Origin: a virus
DNA length: 64,000 bases
Strand: one strand, 5' to 3'
IMG/VR virus record: IMGVR_UViG_3300008116_000011
Span: 110,438 to 174,437 of that record
The position numbers and the translations under genes were made by a program. The notes under the pieces were generated by a model. The model was not told the DNA's origin and did no database searches. It saw only the letters and a program-made list of their open reading frames with translations. Position 1 is the first letter of the stretch. Every line of letters starts with the position of its first letter. Positions 9,601 through 17,456 of the stretch are shown piece after piece.

Positions 9601-10581
9601 GTTTGGATTTTTGTATAAGTCATATTTAGTTTTAAAAGTAGGATCAATAAATTGCTCACTAGCAGCACTACTAACAGTTTTAGACTCTAAATAAATCCAT
9701 AATTCATGAAGTAATCCAGGAATTATACCTTGTTCATATGATGTAGCTATTTCTTGATATTTTCCTAATGATCCTTGACCAAGTAATCCGGAGCCATTTG
9801 TATCAAAAGCATATGTGTTAATTGGTACCCAGTTTACTTTTAATGATTCTAATACTTCACCTAATGATATAATTGTAGTAGTGCAATCATAACCCCCATC
9901 ATCACGAGCAGACCAATTATAGTTTGTTACGTACCCTAATAAAGCATCATAATTACCTTTACTATCTGTAATTTTTTGGTATATTTCAACAAATGCTTCA
10001 GTTAATTCAATATCTTTTTTATTTAAAATATCATATTCAGGTATTATAGGTTTGGCAAAATCCCAACCAAATTCTAAAAGTACAGTATACCCTGGGCGCA
10101 TGAATAGTAGTTCTAATTCTTCTAGTTGTCTAACATCCCAAGCAACAAATGATACTGTTGCTTCTTGTAATGAGCCATAAGCACCTTTATTTTTTACAGA
10201 TACCCCAGTAATACCGGCCATTGGTCTTATACCTAATCGATATTTTTCACCAGAGGCATTAGCAGTACCGTATGCATTAGTAGAAAATGCACCTCCTAAA
10301 CCTGCTTTTAAAGCATATGCATTAGAAATTTCTCCTGTTTTCTCATCAACAACTGAACCTTTATATGTTAGTGTACCTGCTTGAAGAACATATTTTTTAG
10401 CTAAATCATTACTTACAATCCCGTCTTTGTTCGCAGTATTTACTCCTGAGGTCATTCTAACCCAGGCACTTCTGGTGTTAAGTTCATGAACAAATCTAGG
10501 AGTACGTGTAAATATTCCATTTTGTCTTCTATCTAACTCTTCTTGTATAAATTCAGGAAATGTTTCGCGAAATATTGACAT
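6673..10581 (-). CDS. Baseplate hub protein with C-terminal tail lysozyme domain
   Basis: This 1302-residue protein would sit at the centre of the baseplate and digest peptidoglycan during tube penetration. The first 300 residues hold a hub-like block (LEELELLFMRPGYTVLLEFGWDF near 155). The middle is long and beta-rich. Residues about 1045-1190 match the phage tail lysozyme family, with VAALVGGFVQES (candidate catalytic Glu near 1068), GAIGIAQW and a FYERYAG segment. T4 divides these jobs between gp27 and the gp5 lysozyme, so this looks like a fusion. It lies between the LysM baseplate gene and a small baseplate gene. The lysozyme domain is fairly clear. The gp27 relationship is inferred from position. 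Confidence 0.75.
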   Translation of the reverse strand: MSIFRETFPEFIQEELDRRQNGIFTRTPRFVHELNTRSAWVRMTSGVNTANKDGIVSNDLAKKYVLQAGTLTYKGSVVDEKTGEISNAYALKAGLGGAFSTNAYGTANASGEKYRLGIRPMAGITGVSVKNKGAYGSLQEATVSFVAWDVRQLEELELLFMRPGYTVLLEFGWDFAKPIIPEYDILNKKDIELTEAFVEIYQKITDSKGNYDALLGYVTNYNWSARDDGGYDCTTTIISLGEVLESLKVNWVPINTYAFDTNGSGLLGQGSLGKYQEIATSYEQGIIPGLLHELWIYLESKTVSSAASEQFIDPTFKTKYDLYKNPNNTAITQNDRNGYPKPLGKDILAEAYITLGSFCDLLNNYVLLKGVNNNPLSQVTAYEMDASGRVLTEKKQVVKDFTKLPLYKPNEFLNSSKIPQIPIPSNSIEVPSSLKCIANPLSISTNLGVCLVRNDNWQSLVIQAENAAKDEESNQTTTLPAKSVKNDILIAISKGSFENPGNVANRFQNKITNPADDNNYVYAGDLAADVEALASDLLNAILKVDVRNVNGKQVPTFLFAPNGARSFISSTFAENAKTINFFDYFYQSQTEADRTGKKGAEITSLTFEEKINQAYKDLFIEDYDGNRIWGFDEDPAGGRNILRDQNRTWKREDIKALLESALTRVPINTLIQEQLTKEIPEVVDALANEASKAPGVSSDINEFLLPITSEQTKSIGNIANIYVNINFLYSQAISRNVASNDTQNKSVISIREYLQGILREIQNSLGNINNFDLQVDNRNAIGRIIDINYTEEPTEDLFLLQIHNLNSIVRSYSFQSKIFPEMGSIIAISAQDVTGIGKLGYDNATLVAWNNGIVDRLIPKRDFTSLIKLDKEDNPVTFIYPFLTKMYDYFQATQGRAKDNLSFAYGGLNFAYRDFLAYLARIDERNNFKAIIPTELSVTLDGIGGIVIGNIFTINQDIIPKGYKSTSDRRVAYIVTRIEHTIQDNDWTTTLKAYPIIYELKQGTNVLKDWKQQEYPGPKPGERIITISAGGVPIARLSTKTINQNNLRKAVRFFLDKGFTDIQVAALVGGFVQESRVNPEIVNSIGAIGIAQWLSYRKTKLLSKAEPTSLITQLNFVIEEFSEDEKNAGDRLKRSKTLEEAIVAAAFYERYAGITILDGVTYDEVLRAPETGKRIEYTQDILARIRAGEFGNYTSPTDPNAEINSIISDINKAASPGIGGAGTDEKGLVNAIGRIKDKETFAQINKLVNIENILNSELGDEDLITTDSIKAKLAQIGVTLTYTRTGVGKKSVLGVKDIKIVF

Positions 10582-10586
10582 AACAT

Positions 10587-10886
10587 TTATTGTTGATTTT
10601 CAGCATTAAATAATTCTATAACATTATTTAGATTGATTGGTATTCTTAATTGAGTACCAGGTTCAGGAAACATAGATCCAAATGTAATATTACTATTAGC
10701 AACAGATATTACCCACCATAATGTTGGATCTTTATAATATTGATATGATAACAAATCTAATCTGTCACCTTGAACAGTAACTACATATACGTCACTTTCT
10801 TGTGGTGGAATAGGTGGATATTTTTTAGCCTTATAATATTTTACACCTCTAGAAGTTGTTAATATATCAGTTGCATTGTATATCAT
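10587..10886 (-). CDS. LysM-domain baseplate wedge protein, gp53-like
   Basis: This 99-residue protein has a LysM-type fold over residues about 30-90: VYVVTVQGDRLDLLSYQYY, DPTLWWVISVANS, then PGTQLRIP. LysM domains bind glycan or serve as structural clips, and T4 wedge protein gp53 contains a LysM-like fold. The first 30 residues (TSRGVKYYKAKKYPPIPP) are an extension seen in many phage baseplate LysM proteins. The gene lies 3 nt downstream of the 658-residue structural gene and 5 nt upstream of the hub. A baseplate wedge role is likely; direct cell-wall binding is possible. Confidence 0.75.
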   Translation of the reverse strand: MIYNATDILTTSRGVKYYKAKKYPPIPPQESDVYVVTVQGDRLDLLSYQYYKDPTLWWVISVANSNITFGSMFPEPGTQLRIPINLNNVIELFNAENQQ

Positions 10887-10889
10887 AAG

Positions 10890-12866
10890 TTATGGTACTA
10901 TTTTTCCTTCAGGAATTTCTTTATTTCCATTTGCCGTAAATATATCAGTAAGCCATTTATTTTCCTTCTCTACTCTATCAACAGTAAATGCGGGGAGATT
11001 AGCCCAATCCCCTGGAATATTGCTAAATTTATTTGGAAATTTGCGAGGTAAGAAATCATGCACAGGAGTAAATGTCATTTGCACAGTCATTACATGAGGT
11101 AATTCATACATATTAACACCAGCACCTCCTTCAGGATCATCTATTGCTATTTCCCAAGGTGACTTATCATCTATAGTATAAGTTAAATTTTTAATAATTC
11201 CTGGTTGGCGATACATGTAATTACCCATAGTGAGTTTCATATATGGTCCTCTCATATTTATGCCATCATAATCGGGCATTGTGTTTGAGTATAAATAATT
11301 TAACTTTTGCCACATCGGTTTCATTTCAGCTTCAGACATTGCTGCTACTTGAAATGTAAATGAAACATTTCTTTCAAATCCTTTATAGATATAAAAGGGT
11401 TCTCCTCTACCTACATAATTCACAGTATTCCAAGTTGGATTAGGATTATCAGATATACTTGTTAAATAAGATCTAAATATCATCCATGTACTAAGTCCTG
11501 GATTAGTTCCATCAACAGCCTCTATTCTAAATTTAATAAGGTCTCTTACGGTAAAGCTCTTTCCATTTACATTTATTTTGGTATTTGGAGGAGCACCACT
11601 TATATATAAAGGGGTAAGGTTAATTTGATCTTGTCTAGGATATTCTGAGTCTGTAGGATTATATCCTAATCGTCTTTCAATATTGAATTGTTCTAATGGT
11701 AAACCCTTATCAGCATATGACCCTGTTGTAGGTTTATATTTTGAAAATCCTTTAAATGTAAATGTTATAGGCCTATCTAAATAGCCTTGGCGGCTTATAG
11801 TGCCAGGACCTACTATATCATTATTTGCTTTAACTATATTAGCTGTTCCTATAGCAAAACTTCCGGTTTGTTGGTTAATTGCATTTATTAAATTATTATA
11901 AAGTTTACCTGCCTCTGGGTAATTTATAGCATTTTGATCAATCTGGGAGGGTTTATGTGTGAGAGAACCAGTAGTTATATTATTATACTCTAAAATTTGA
12001 TCTCGATTCCAATCAAAATACTCTTCAGAAACACCTTGTGCTAAAAAATAATCAATATCAGGAATAGGACGTCTAAATTTAGAAGCCATATTAGAAAGTG
12101 ATACAACACGAGCTGTACCTGTGTCTACAAGATTAGCAGTAAACCCAGGAAGGGAAGCATCAATAGGTAAAACTCTACGTCCACCACCATATTGATTATA
12201 TTGTTGATTTCCTAATGTATTATAATATCTTGGTATAGTAGTTCGTCCTATACCATCAATAGATCCAGGACCGCTAACATATTGATTAATATTAACAGTA
12301 GTATTATTACCTGCTGCTACTAATTTATCTTTTAATAATACTAATCTATTATTAGCTCCATTAGAACCACGAGCATCATTAGCAACTACTACATTTTTAT
12401 ATAATTGACCTTCATTTAATACCGGTAATAAACCATGTCTAGTAATGTGACCACCAAACGCTGTAATTGGTACTTGAGCTAATGTATTGATACCTAAATT
12501 ATAGATACGAGTAGGACCTATTTTACCTAATAGTTGTCCTAAAGCATCTGTTCTAGTTTCAAGTTGAGGATTTGATAATTGTAATCCTACTTGTTTTGCT
12601 ATAAATAAAGGTCCACGAGGTGGATCAACAAGAAATTTTCCAATACGGAGAGTATCACGAGCAGAAGCTAGTGTAGCACCAGCAAAACCACCTCTGATTA
12701 AACCATTATCTGAGTTCCATATAGTTGTAGATGGAACTTGTTGTTGGTATGGTGGTGGTATTTTTGTAGTAATATATGGCTCACCACTACTACCTCCTCC
12801 TGGTTGATCATTTCCGTATTTAAGACCTCTTAATGCAGTTAATCCAGCTTGTGTAATTATTGGCAT
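10890..12866 (-). CDS. Baseplate/tail-tube-cap structural protein (gp48/gp54 position)
   Basis: This 658-residue structural protein lacks enzymatic motifs. The N-terminal 450 residues are Asn/Gly/Thr-rich. The C-terminal part (about 480-640) has beta-rich runs such as ERNVSFTFQVAAMSEAEM, a PYMKLTMGNYMYRQPG turn and MTVQMTFTPVHDFLPRKF, which resemble tail-tube-like or tube-initiator folds. T4 gp48 and gp54 have that fold and cap the baseplate. It follows the 91-residue gene with overlapping stop and start and precedes the LysM gene. The T4 equivalence is inferred from order and from the C-terminal pattern only. Confidence 0.6.
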   Translation of the reverse strand: MPIITQAGLTALRGLKYGNDQPGGGSSGEPYITTKIPPPYQQQVPSTTIWNSDNGLIRGGFAGATLASARDTLRIGKFLVDPPRGPLFIAKQVGLQLSNPQLETRTDALGQLLGKIGPTRIYNLGINTLAQVPITAFGGHITRHGLLPVLNEGQLYKNVVVANDARGSNGANNRLVLLKDKLVAAGNNTTVNINQYVSGPGSIDGIGRTTIPRYYNTLGNQQYNQYGGGRRVLPIDASLPGFTANLVDTGTARVVSLSNMASKFRRPIPDIDYFLAQGVSEEYFDWNRDQILEYNNITTGSLTHKPSQIDQNAINYPEAGKLYNNLINAINQQTGSFAIGTANIVKANNDIVGPGTISRQGYLDRPITFTFKGFSKYKPTTGSYADKGLPLEQFNIERRLGYNPTDSEYPRQDQINLTPLYISGAPPNTKINVNGKSFTVRDLIKFRIEAVDGTNPGLSTWMIFRSYLTSISDNPNPTWNTVNYVGRGEPFYIYKGFERNVSFTFQVAAMSEAEMKPMWQKLNYLYSNTMPDYDGINMRGPYMKLTMGNYMYRQPGIIKNLTYTIDDKSPWEIAIDDPEGGAGVNMYELPHVMTVQMTFTPVHDFLPRKFPNKFSNIPGDWANLPAFTVDRVEKENKWLTDIFTANGNKEIPEGKIVP

Positions 12867-13141
12867 TATCTAGGTAGATTGTCTGTGTATTTTTTTCCAG
12901 CTTGGTTTCTATAAGTACTTGTATTCAAAGCATCTTCAGAATCGAGTGCTGTTGGGGCAGGCTTTGGTGGAACAAACCCAGCACCAACACCATTAATGTT
13001 AGGATTTCCGTCAAGAGAGTAAGTATCATGACGTGATCCTGGAGGATTTGGGTTAACCTTAGACATCCTATTAGATGGTACAGGACCACCTCCCCAGCCT
13101 AATTTGCTTACGCCGCCAAATAATAAATTAAGTAATCCCAT
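12866..13141 (-). CDS. Small Pro/Gly/Asn-rich protein of the tail operon
   Basis: I do not recognise this 91-residue protein. The N-terminus MGLLNLLFGGVSKLGWGGG is hydrophobic; the rest is low-complexity and rich in Pro, Asn and Gly (NPNPPG, VPPKPAPTALDSED), likely flexible. A late-type ATATTTATA element lies 22 nt upstream of the ATG, and the stop overlaps the next baseplate gene. It is inferred to be a small virion component or linker. Confidence 0.6.
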   Translation of the reverse strand: MGLLNLLFGGVSKLGWGGGPVPSNRMSKVNPNPPGSRHDTYSLDGNPNINGVGAGFVPPKPAPTALDSEDALNTSTYRNQAGKKYTDNLPR

Positions 13142-13163
13142 ATTTGTTGTATTTTATATTTGA

Positions 13164-13172
13164 TATAAATAT
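13164..13172 (-). promoter_or_regulatory. Late-type promoter element ATATTTATA
   Basis: ATATTTATA lies 22 nt upstream of the ATG at 13141, in the gap after the tape-measure gene. No TTTG -33 box is present at 19-21 nt. Confidence 0.55.
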
Positions 13173-13176
13173 TAAA

Positions 13177-15507
13177 TTATGGTAAATTGGTACCAAACAT
13201 CATTTGAGCTGTGCCTACTTGTTGAATATCAACACCAGCTACAAGTTTCTTATTGACAAATTTACCAGTATTTTCTCTAGTAGCACGCAGTTCATTACGC
13301 ATATCTGTAAATAGTTTTATCATTTCTGAATTGTCTTGGGCAGCGGCCGTTTGTCTATTAGAATTACTAATAATATCTTGTAGATCACTTAATGGAGCAA
13401 TAACTTCAGGATTGTTTGCAGCACCAGAATATTCACCAACAATAGCGTTTGTTTTCCCATATACTAAACCACCATTTGCAAATTCAGTAGCATCTTCAGC
13501 ATTATTCATAGCAGAAGCAATTACACCTACAGCAGTTGCTAAAGCAGCTACTCCTAAAATTAAGTTTACTGGGTTTAAAAAAGCACTAGTGGCTGCTCCT
13601 GCTATTGCTGCTACTCTTAATTGGGCACTCATTAGAGCAATACTACTAACAGTTCTAGCTAGTGAAAGACCAGCTATTGCTGTTAATACTCCATATAAAA
13701 CCCCAGTATTACTAGCTATAGAAGCTATAATATCAGCCATTGTTCCTAAAGGACCACCAACAAGTCTAGCAACAATATCTTGCATTTTTTCCATTGCAAG
13801 ATTAAATCTATCTTGTGCATTTATTGCTTCTAATCTTTTAGCTACCTCATCACCAGCCAATGCCCTAACTTCTTCTGTTGATTTATTTAAGTATTGTTGT
13901 TTTAATAATTGATCAGATAGTGTATCTGATGTTGTTCCTAAAGCAGCTGCTATTTTATCTTGAGCAATAACATTCATGTTAGAAAACTTATTAAAATCAA
14001 TATTTTGATTATTAAGTTCTTTCATTACTGTTGTCATATCACCCATTAAAGCTGCTGTTCTAGCTCTTTCTAGGTTTAATTGTTGACCAGTTAATAACTC
14101 AGCTTGTAATTCATTTTCAATTGATGTTTCAAAATCAAGTAAAGCAGATGCTTGTTTTCTTGTATTATCAAGAGTAGTACCTAATAATTTAGCTTGTGCT
14201 ACCGCTTGTGTTAAGGCAGGAACACTACCTTTAAACATTGCTAAGGTTTGCCCAGATATTTTACCTACTTCTTCAAGTACTTCTTTTTGATTTAACTGAA
14301 TACCATATTGTGAAGATAAATTTTGTGTTGTTTCAAAAGCAATGTTTTTAGATTCTTTTAATGTTTTACCAGATGCAATAGAAAGTTTTGCTAAACCACC
14401 AGCTGCTTCTTCACTTAATCCAATTTGTTTAGTTAATAGAACAAATTGAGAATTTAAGTCATCTGTAAATTTAGAAGAAAATCCTAATTGTTCACCTAAT
14501 TTAGCATTAGCTTCTACTAAACGATTAGTATTAAGAGCAACATTTCCTGATTCAACAGCCATTCTATTGAATTCCTGTCTTACAGTATATGCTTCTTCTC
14601 TACTTAATACTAAATTCTTTTGTAATCTAGTTACTTGATCTGAAACTTCTAATGCTACTTTTTTTAGGTAAGTAAAAATAGTAGTTAAAGATAATGTATT
14701 GTGGATATTATCTTTTATTCTTTTTCCTATACCCTCAATTTCATCTTTAAACTTTTTAGCACTACTATTTTGTTCTTTTAAAGCTCCAGATAAAGCTTCA
14801 TTTTTTAAAATTTGTTCCTCTATTAGTTTTAATAATTCTCTATAAAAATCAACTATTTTATCTGTTTCTTCTTTTTCTTTCTTTTTTTGAATTAAATTCT
14901 TTTCATTTAAAGATTGAGTTTTTTCTATAGTATTTATAGAAATATTATTATCTTTTATTCTTTCTCTAAGTGATTCTTGTTGTGCTTTAGCAAAATCTTT
15001 TTGTGTTGTGTTATTAGCATTGTTATAAGCTTCAGTTGCTCTTTCTAACTGTTGTGTTAAATCAAGTTGATCTTCTAATCGCTCAGTATAACGTGCTCTT
15101 ATAGCTATTCCTTCGTCTTCTAATTTTTTTACATCCTCTTGTAATTTACTTTGAAGAGATTTAGCTTGGTTTATTTTGCTATTTTCGTTTTGTTCTTCTT
15201 TAGCATATTCGTTTTTTAAACGAGCAAGTGTCTCTAATTGTTTATCAATGTCTATTTGCTTTAATTTTCCTGCATATAGCTTATCTGATAGTTTAAGAGT
15301 ATTAGTAAGTGCTCTGCCTATTTCTTTAGTGCCATCTATTAATTTTCTATCTTCTACATTAACTCCTCCTAATCTTTTAGCAAAAGTTTGAATATTATCA
15401 GAAAGTACCCTAGATAAACTAATGGATTCTCTAAGAGAATCATTGTACTCAGCTAATCGTTCTTGAGCACTTCTTATATCTTTTTCATTAGGTGTATTAT
15501 CAGCCAT
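13177..15507 (-). CDS. Tail tape-measure protein
   Basis: This 776-residue protein is expected to span the tail tube lumen and set tail length. Residues 1-300 are charged and strongly helical, with long coiled-coil stretches rich in Lys, Glu and Gln. A helical core follows. Residues about 597-665 contain three closely spaced hydrophobic segments (VLYGVLTAIAGLSLA, VAAIAGAATSAF, NLILGVAALATAVGVIASA), typical of tape-measure proteins that interact with the membrane during DNA entry. It follows the tail-chaperone gene and its frameshift extension, the standard gene order. T4 gp29 is 590 residues, so a somewhat longer tail is predicted. Confidence 0.82.
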   Translation of the reverse strand: MADNTPNEKDIRSAQERLAEYNDSLRESISLSRVLSDNIQTFAKRLGGVNVEDRKLIDGTKEIGRALTNTLKLSDKLYAGKLKQIDIDKQLETLARLKNEYAKEEQNENSKINQAKSLQSKLQEDVKKLEDEGIAIRARYTERLEDQLDLTQQLERATEAYNNANNTTQKDFAKAQQESLRERIKDNNISINTIEKTQSLNEKNLIQKKKEKEETDKIVDFYRELLKLIEEQILKNEALSGALKEQNSSAKKFKDEIEGIGKRIKDNIHNTLSLTTIFTYLKKVALEVSDQVTRLQKNLVLSREEAYTVRQEFNRMAVESGNVALNTNRLVEANAKLGEQLGFSSKFTDDLNSQFVLLTKQIGLSEEAAGGLAKLSIASGKTLKESKNIAFETTQNLSSQYGIQLNQKEVLEEVGKISGQTLAMFKGSVPALTQAVAQAKLLGTTLDNTRKQASALLDFETSIENELQAELLTGQQLNLERARTAALMGDMTTVMKELNNQNIDFNKFSNMNVIAQDKIAAALGTTSDTLSDQLLKQQYLNKSTEEVRALAGDEVAKRLEAINAQDRFNLAMEKMQDIVARLVGGPLGTMADIIASIASNTGVLYGVLTAIAGLSLARTVSSIALMSAQLRVAAIAGAATSAFLNPVNLILGVAALATAVGVIASAMNNAEDATEFANGGLVYGKTNAIVGEYSGAANNPEVIAPLSDLQDIISNSNRQTAAAQDNSEMIKLFTDMRNELRATRENTGKFVNKKLVAGVDIQQVGTAQMMFGTNLP

Positions 15508-15523
15508 AGTAAAATATTACCAA

Positions 15524-15532
15524 TATAAATAT
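15524..15532 (-). promoter_or_regulatory. Late-type promoter element ATATTTATA for the tape measure
   Basis: ATATTTATA lies 16 nt ahead of the tape-measure ATG (15507) and directly after the terminator hairpin at 15533-15560. This gives the tape measure an independent transcript. Confidence 0.55.
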
Positions 15533-15560
15533 AAAAGCGCCTTATTTTTTAGGCGCTTTT
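15533..15560 (-). terminator. Intrinsic terminator after the tail-chaperone gene
   Basis: A perfect 10-bp stem (15533-15542 with 15551-15560, AAAAGCGCCT/AGGCGCTTTT) encloses an 8-nt loop. The stem ends in a U-rich run on the minus transcript. The A and T tails make it potentially bidirectional. The TAA of the frameshift extension lies in this hairpin (15542-15544). Confidence 0.8.
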
Positions 15561-15802
15561 GCTGTGTATGTTGGTTTTATATTAGGTTTTGCTGTTTGAG
15601 CTGTTTTGGATTTTAGTGATTTTTGTTGTTTTTCTTGGTCTTTTGCTTGTTTTTCATAATGTTCTCGTAATTGTCTATAAATAAAATCACGATATCTTAT
15701 AGGTAAGCTATAAACAGTATCCCAATCGTAACCACCATTTCCGAAAAATACAATTTCATGTATTCTAGAGAATAGGTATTCCCTATATTTAGGATTCAGG
15801 CC
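15542..15802 (-). CDS. Probable +1 frameshift extension of the tail-assembly chaperone (GT-like)
   Basis: An 86-residue open frame continues in the +1 frame from a run of seven T (15809-15803 on the minus strand) near the end of the chaperone gene. No ATG, GTG or TTG occurs in this frame after the upstream in-frame TAA at about 15828, so it cannot start conventionally. Zero frame reads Phe-Phe-Trp; a Phe-tRNA slipping forward one base on TTT-T would read Phe-Phe-Gly and enter this frame. The product contains FFGNGGYDWDTVYSLPIRYRDF then a Lys/Gln-rich helix. This resembles the conserved C-terminal part of tail chaperones made by frameshifting just upstream of tape-measure genes. Protein evidence is needed. 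Confidence 0.7.
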   Translation of the reverse strand, partial: GLNPKYREYLFSRIHEIVFFGNGGYDWDTVYSLPIRYRDFIYRQLREHYEKQAKDQEKQQKSLKSKTAQTAKPNIKPTYTAKAPKK

Positions 15803-16544
15803 AAAAAAAGTTAATATTAATAGGAATAATTACGCCCTCCTGTACGTAACCATCCTTATTAATCGTAATTTCAGTATTAATATCTGGAGATAGTTGACTG
15901 TAGTATTTTTTAAATGCTCTAGAATCGGGAACAAGTAAGTAGTTGTCTACAAAATCACGTATAGATGCTTGATCGGCTTTACCATTAATAGAAGTAATCA
16001 TGTGCTTCAAACGAGTAGTATTTTCAAAAGCACCATTAGGATCAATTTTTTCTAAACCTTTAATTTCAGCATCAATTGCTTTTTCATCTTTACCTGTTAG
16101 TAATTTGAATGTAACAACATTTTCTGATTGAGGTAAGGTAAATTTAAATTCATTTTTGCCTTTTTCAAATAATGATTCGTTAATTTCTTTTTCTTTTAAT
16201 GTAGTTAAATCAACAGTATAATCTTCATCTTTACCAGTTGATTCATTTCTAAATCTAAAAGAATATTCCTTACCATATCCTAAAATACGAGCAGCAAATA
16301 AAATTGCATTTTTATCACCTACAATCAATTCATCAATGTCAATTGGTGTAACAATTAATGATTTTAGCAATTTATCAATTGCCGTACCTTGTTTGATAAA
16401 GTTAATATTAGTTAATATGTCTTCATCTTTAGCAGACATATAACGCATTTCAATTTCGCCTTTAGATAATAGTGATGTTTCAGGATATACAAGACCTTTT
16501 GAAGGTAATGAAACCGTTTCTGTTGGAATTTTTAATTCAGCCAT
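15789..16544 (-). CDS. Tail/baseplate assembly protein, T4 gp26-type (tail chaperone)
   Basis: This 251-residue protein starts MAELKIPTETVSLPSKG, followed by YPETSLLSKGEIEMRYMSAKDEDIL and a block around LLKSLIVTPIDIDELIVGDKNAIL. That pattern matches the T4 baseplate protein family (gp26-like), whose members lie between tube and tape-measure genes in many phages. Its position is that of the lambda gpG tail chaperone. The frame ends at TAA 15789-15791 shortly after a T7 run, where an overlapping +1 frame opens. I infer two products: this protein and a longer frameshifted form. A late-type element lies 20 nt upstream. Confidence 0.78.
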   Translation of the reverse strand: MAELKIPTETVSLPSKGLVYPETSLLSKGEIEMRYMSAKDEDILTNINFIKQGTAIDKLLKSLIVTPIDIDELIVGDKNAILFAARILGYGKEYSFRFRNESTGKDEDYTVDLTTLKEKEINESLFEKGKNEFKFTLPQSENVVTFKLLTGKDEKAIDAEIKGLEKIDPNGAFENTTRLKHMITSINGKADQASIRDFVDNYLLVPDSRAFKKYYSQLSPDINTEITINKDGYVQEGVIIPININFFWPES

Positions 16545-16564
16545 AAACTAATTTGTTTTATATA

Positions 16565-16573
16565 TATAAATAT
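16565..16573 (-). promoter_or_regulatory. Late-type promoter element ATATTTATA
   Basis: ATATTTATA lies 20 nt upstream of the gp26-type ATG (16544). A TTTG occurs 18 nt further upstream of the overlapping TATATTTA octamer, slightly short of the usual -33 spacing. Confidence 0.55.
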
Positions 16574-16601
16574 AAACACTTTAAATTTTTAGCAAAAAGA
16601 A

Positions 16602-16621
16602 ACCCGGTATTTCTACCGGGT
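16602..16621 (-). terminator. Intrinsic terminator after the small charged protein gene
   Basis: An 8-bp stem (16602-16609 with 16614-16621, ACCCGGTA/TACCGGGT) with a four-base loop is followed on the minus transcript by a U-rich tract. It separates the tube operon from the chaperone transcript. Confidence 0.75.
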
Positions 16622-16658
16622 CCTTCCTCCAACGAGTGATTACACCATTATCACCCAA

Positions 16659-16919
16659 TTATTTATTAGAAGCAGATACTTCTTCTTTCAAGGCTTTAAA
16701 AGCTTCAGCTAATTTTTTATACTTAGATTTAGCTGCTTTTTCACCAGCAGCGTATCCAGCACCGTATACTTCCTCTTCACCTTTATCTTTAGCTACTTTA
16801 CCTTTTACACCTTTATCAACGCGTTTAAATTCGTCGTCGCCTTTGCTTTTCTTTTTTCTTTCTTCTAGTACTTCAGAAATGCATTCTTGCACTAATGATT
16901 GTAGATCTTGTTTTTTCAT
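16659..16919 (-). CDS. Small highly charged helical protein
   Basis: I do not recognise this 86-residue protein. It opens with an amphipathic helix MKKQDLQSLVQECISEVLEE. A Lys/Asp-rich stretch and a C-terminal helix KSKYKKLAEAFKALKEEV follow, with a GAGYAAGEKAA turn between. The style of N-terminus (short polar helix ending VLEE) recurs in several genes of the 51-61 kb region. It starts 6 nt after the tube gene stop and ends just before a terminator, so its expression should follow the tube protein. Confidence 0.6.
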   Translation of the reverse strand: MKKQDLQSLVQECISEVLEERKKKSKGDDEFKRVDKGVKGKVAKDKGEEEVYGAGYAAGEKAAKSKYKKLAEAFKALKEEVSASNK

Positions 16920-16925
16920 TGATAA

Positions 16926-17417
16926 TTAGTAGTTTAAGATGCAATAATCCATTCCAACACTCATAGTAAGGTTGATAGCTTCAGTATAAGTAGACCAATC
17001 ATAATCGTCAAAGTTTGCAGTCTTAATGAAAGCACCTTTAACAATCCATTCTGATACTACGTCACCTACTGGGCCTAAGCCATTGAATGTTAAATCTTTC
17101 TTATAGAAGTCAGAATAACCAGCGCGGCCAGTTACTGATTCGTATGCTAAACGAGCCCATTCCATTACAGCTTGAGCACCGCTTGGAGCGATTGGATCAA
17201 ATAAGGTGAAAGTCATATCACCCCAAAGTCTTTTACCGCTACGAATTTTTCTATAAGTGTTAATATGATCTAATATAATCTCACCATCATCGAATGTTAC
17301 GGCACTTACTCCTTTAACAATATATGATGGGATACCGTCTATATACATTATGAACCTATTAGGAACTTTAGGTTCATATTGTGTAAACATAATTTCGTTT
17401 GCGTCTAATACAGGCAT
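16926..17417 (-). CDS. Tail tube protein, T4 gp19-like
   Basis: This subunit stacks in hexameric rings to form the inner tail tube. Its 163 residues match T4 gp19 in length. Characteristic features are FTQYEPKVPNRFIMYIDG near the start, ITFDDGE-like and HINTYRKIRSGKRLWGDM blocks in the middle, and a hydrophobic end TMSVGMDYCILNY. It follows the sheath gene, as in T4. A late-type ATATTTATA element lies 27 nt upstream, allowing expression independent of the sheath. Confidence 0.92.
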   Translation of the reverse strand: MPVLDANEIMFTQYEPKVPNRFIMYIDGIPSYIVKGVSAVTFDDGEIILDHINTYRKIRSGKRLWGDMTFTLFDPIAPSGAQAVMEWARLAYESVTGRAGYSDFYKKDLTFNGLGPVGDVVSEWIVKGAFIKTANFDDYDWSTYTEAINLTMSVGMDYCILNY

Positions 17418-17444
17418 GTTATGTTGTGTTTAATATTTGTTTAT

Positions 17445-17453
17445 TATAAATAT
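17445..17453 (-). promoter_or_regulatory. Late-type promoter element ATATTTATA for the tube protein
   Basis: ATATTTATA lies 27 nt upstream of the tube ATG at 17417, in the short gap after the sheath gene. Confidence 0.55.
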
Positions 17454-17456
17454 TTT

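Noticed and set aside
13253-13912. Plus-strand open frame of 219 codons opposite the tape measure, and similar plus-strand frames at 1666-2151, 35722-36252 and 51807-52373
   Set aside because: All lie opposite convincing minus-strand genes, have low-complexity composition, and no plus-strand promoter or operon structure is seen.
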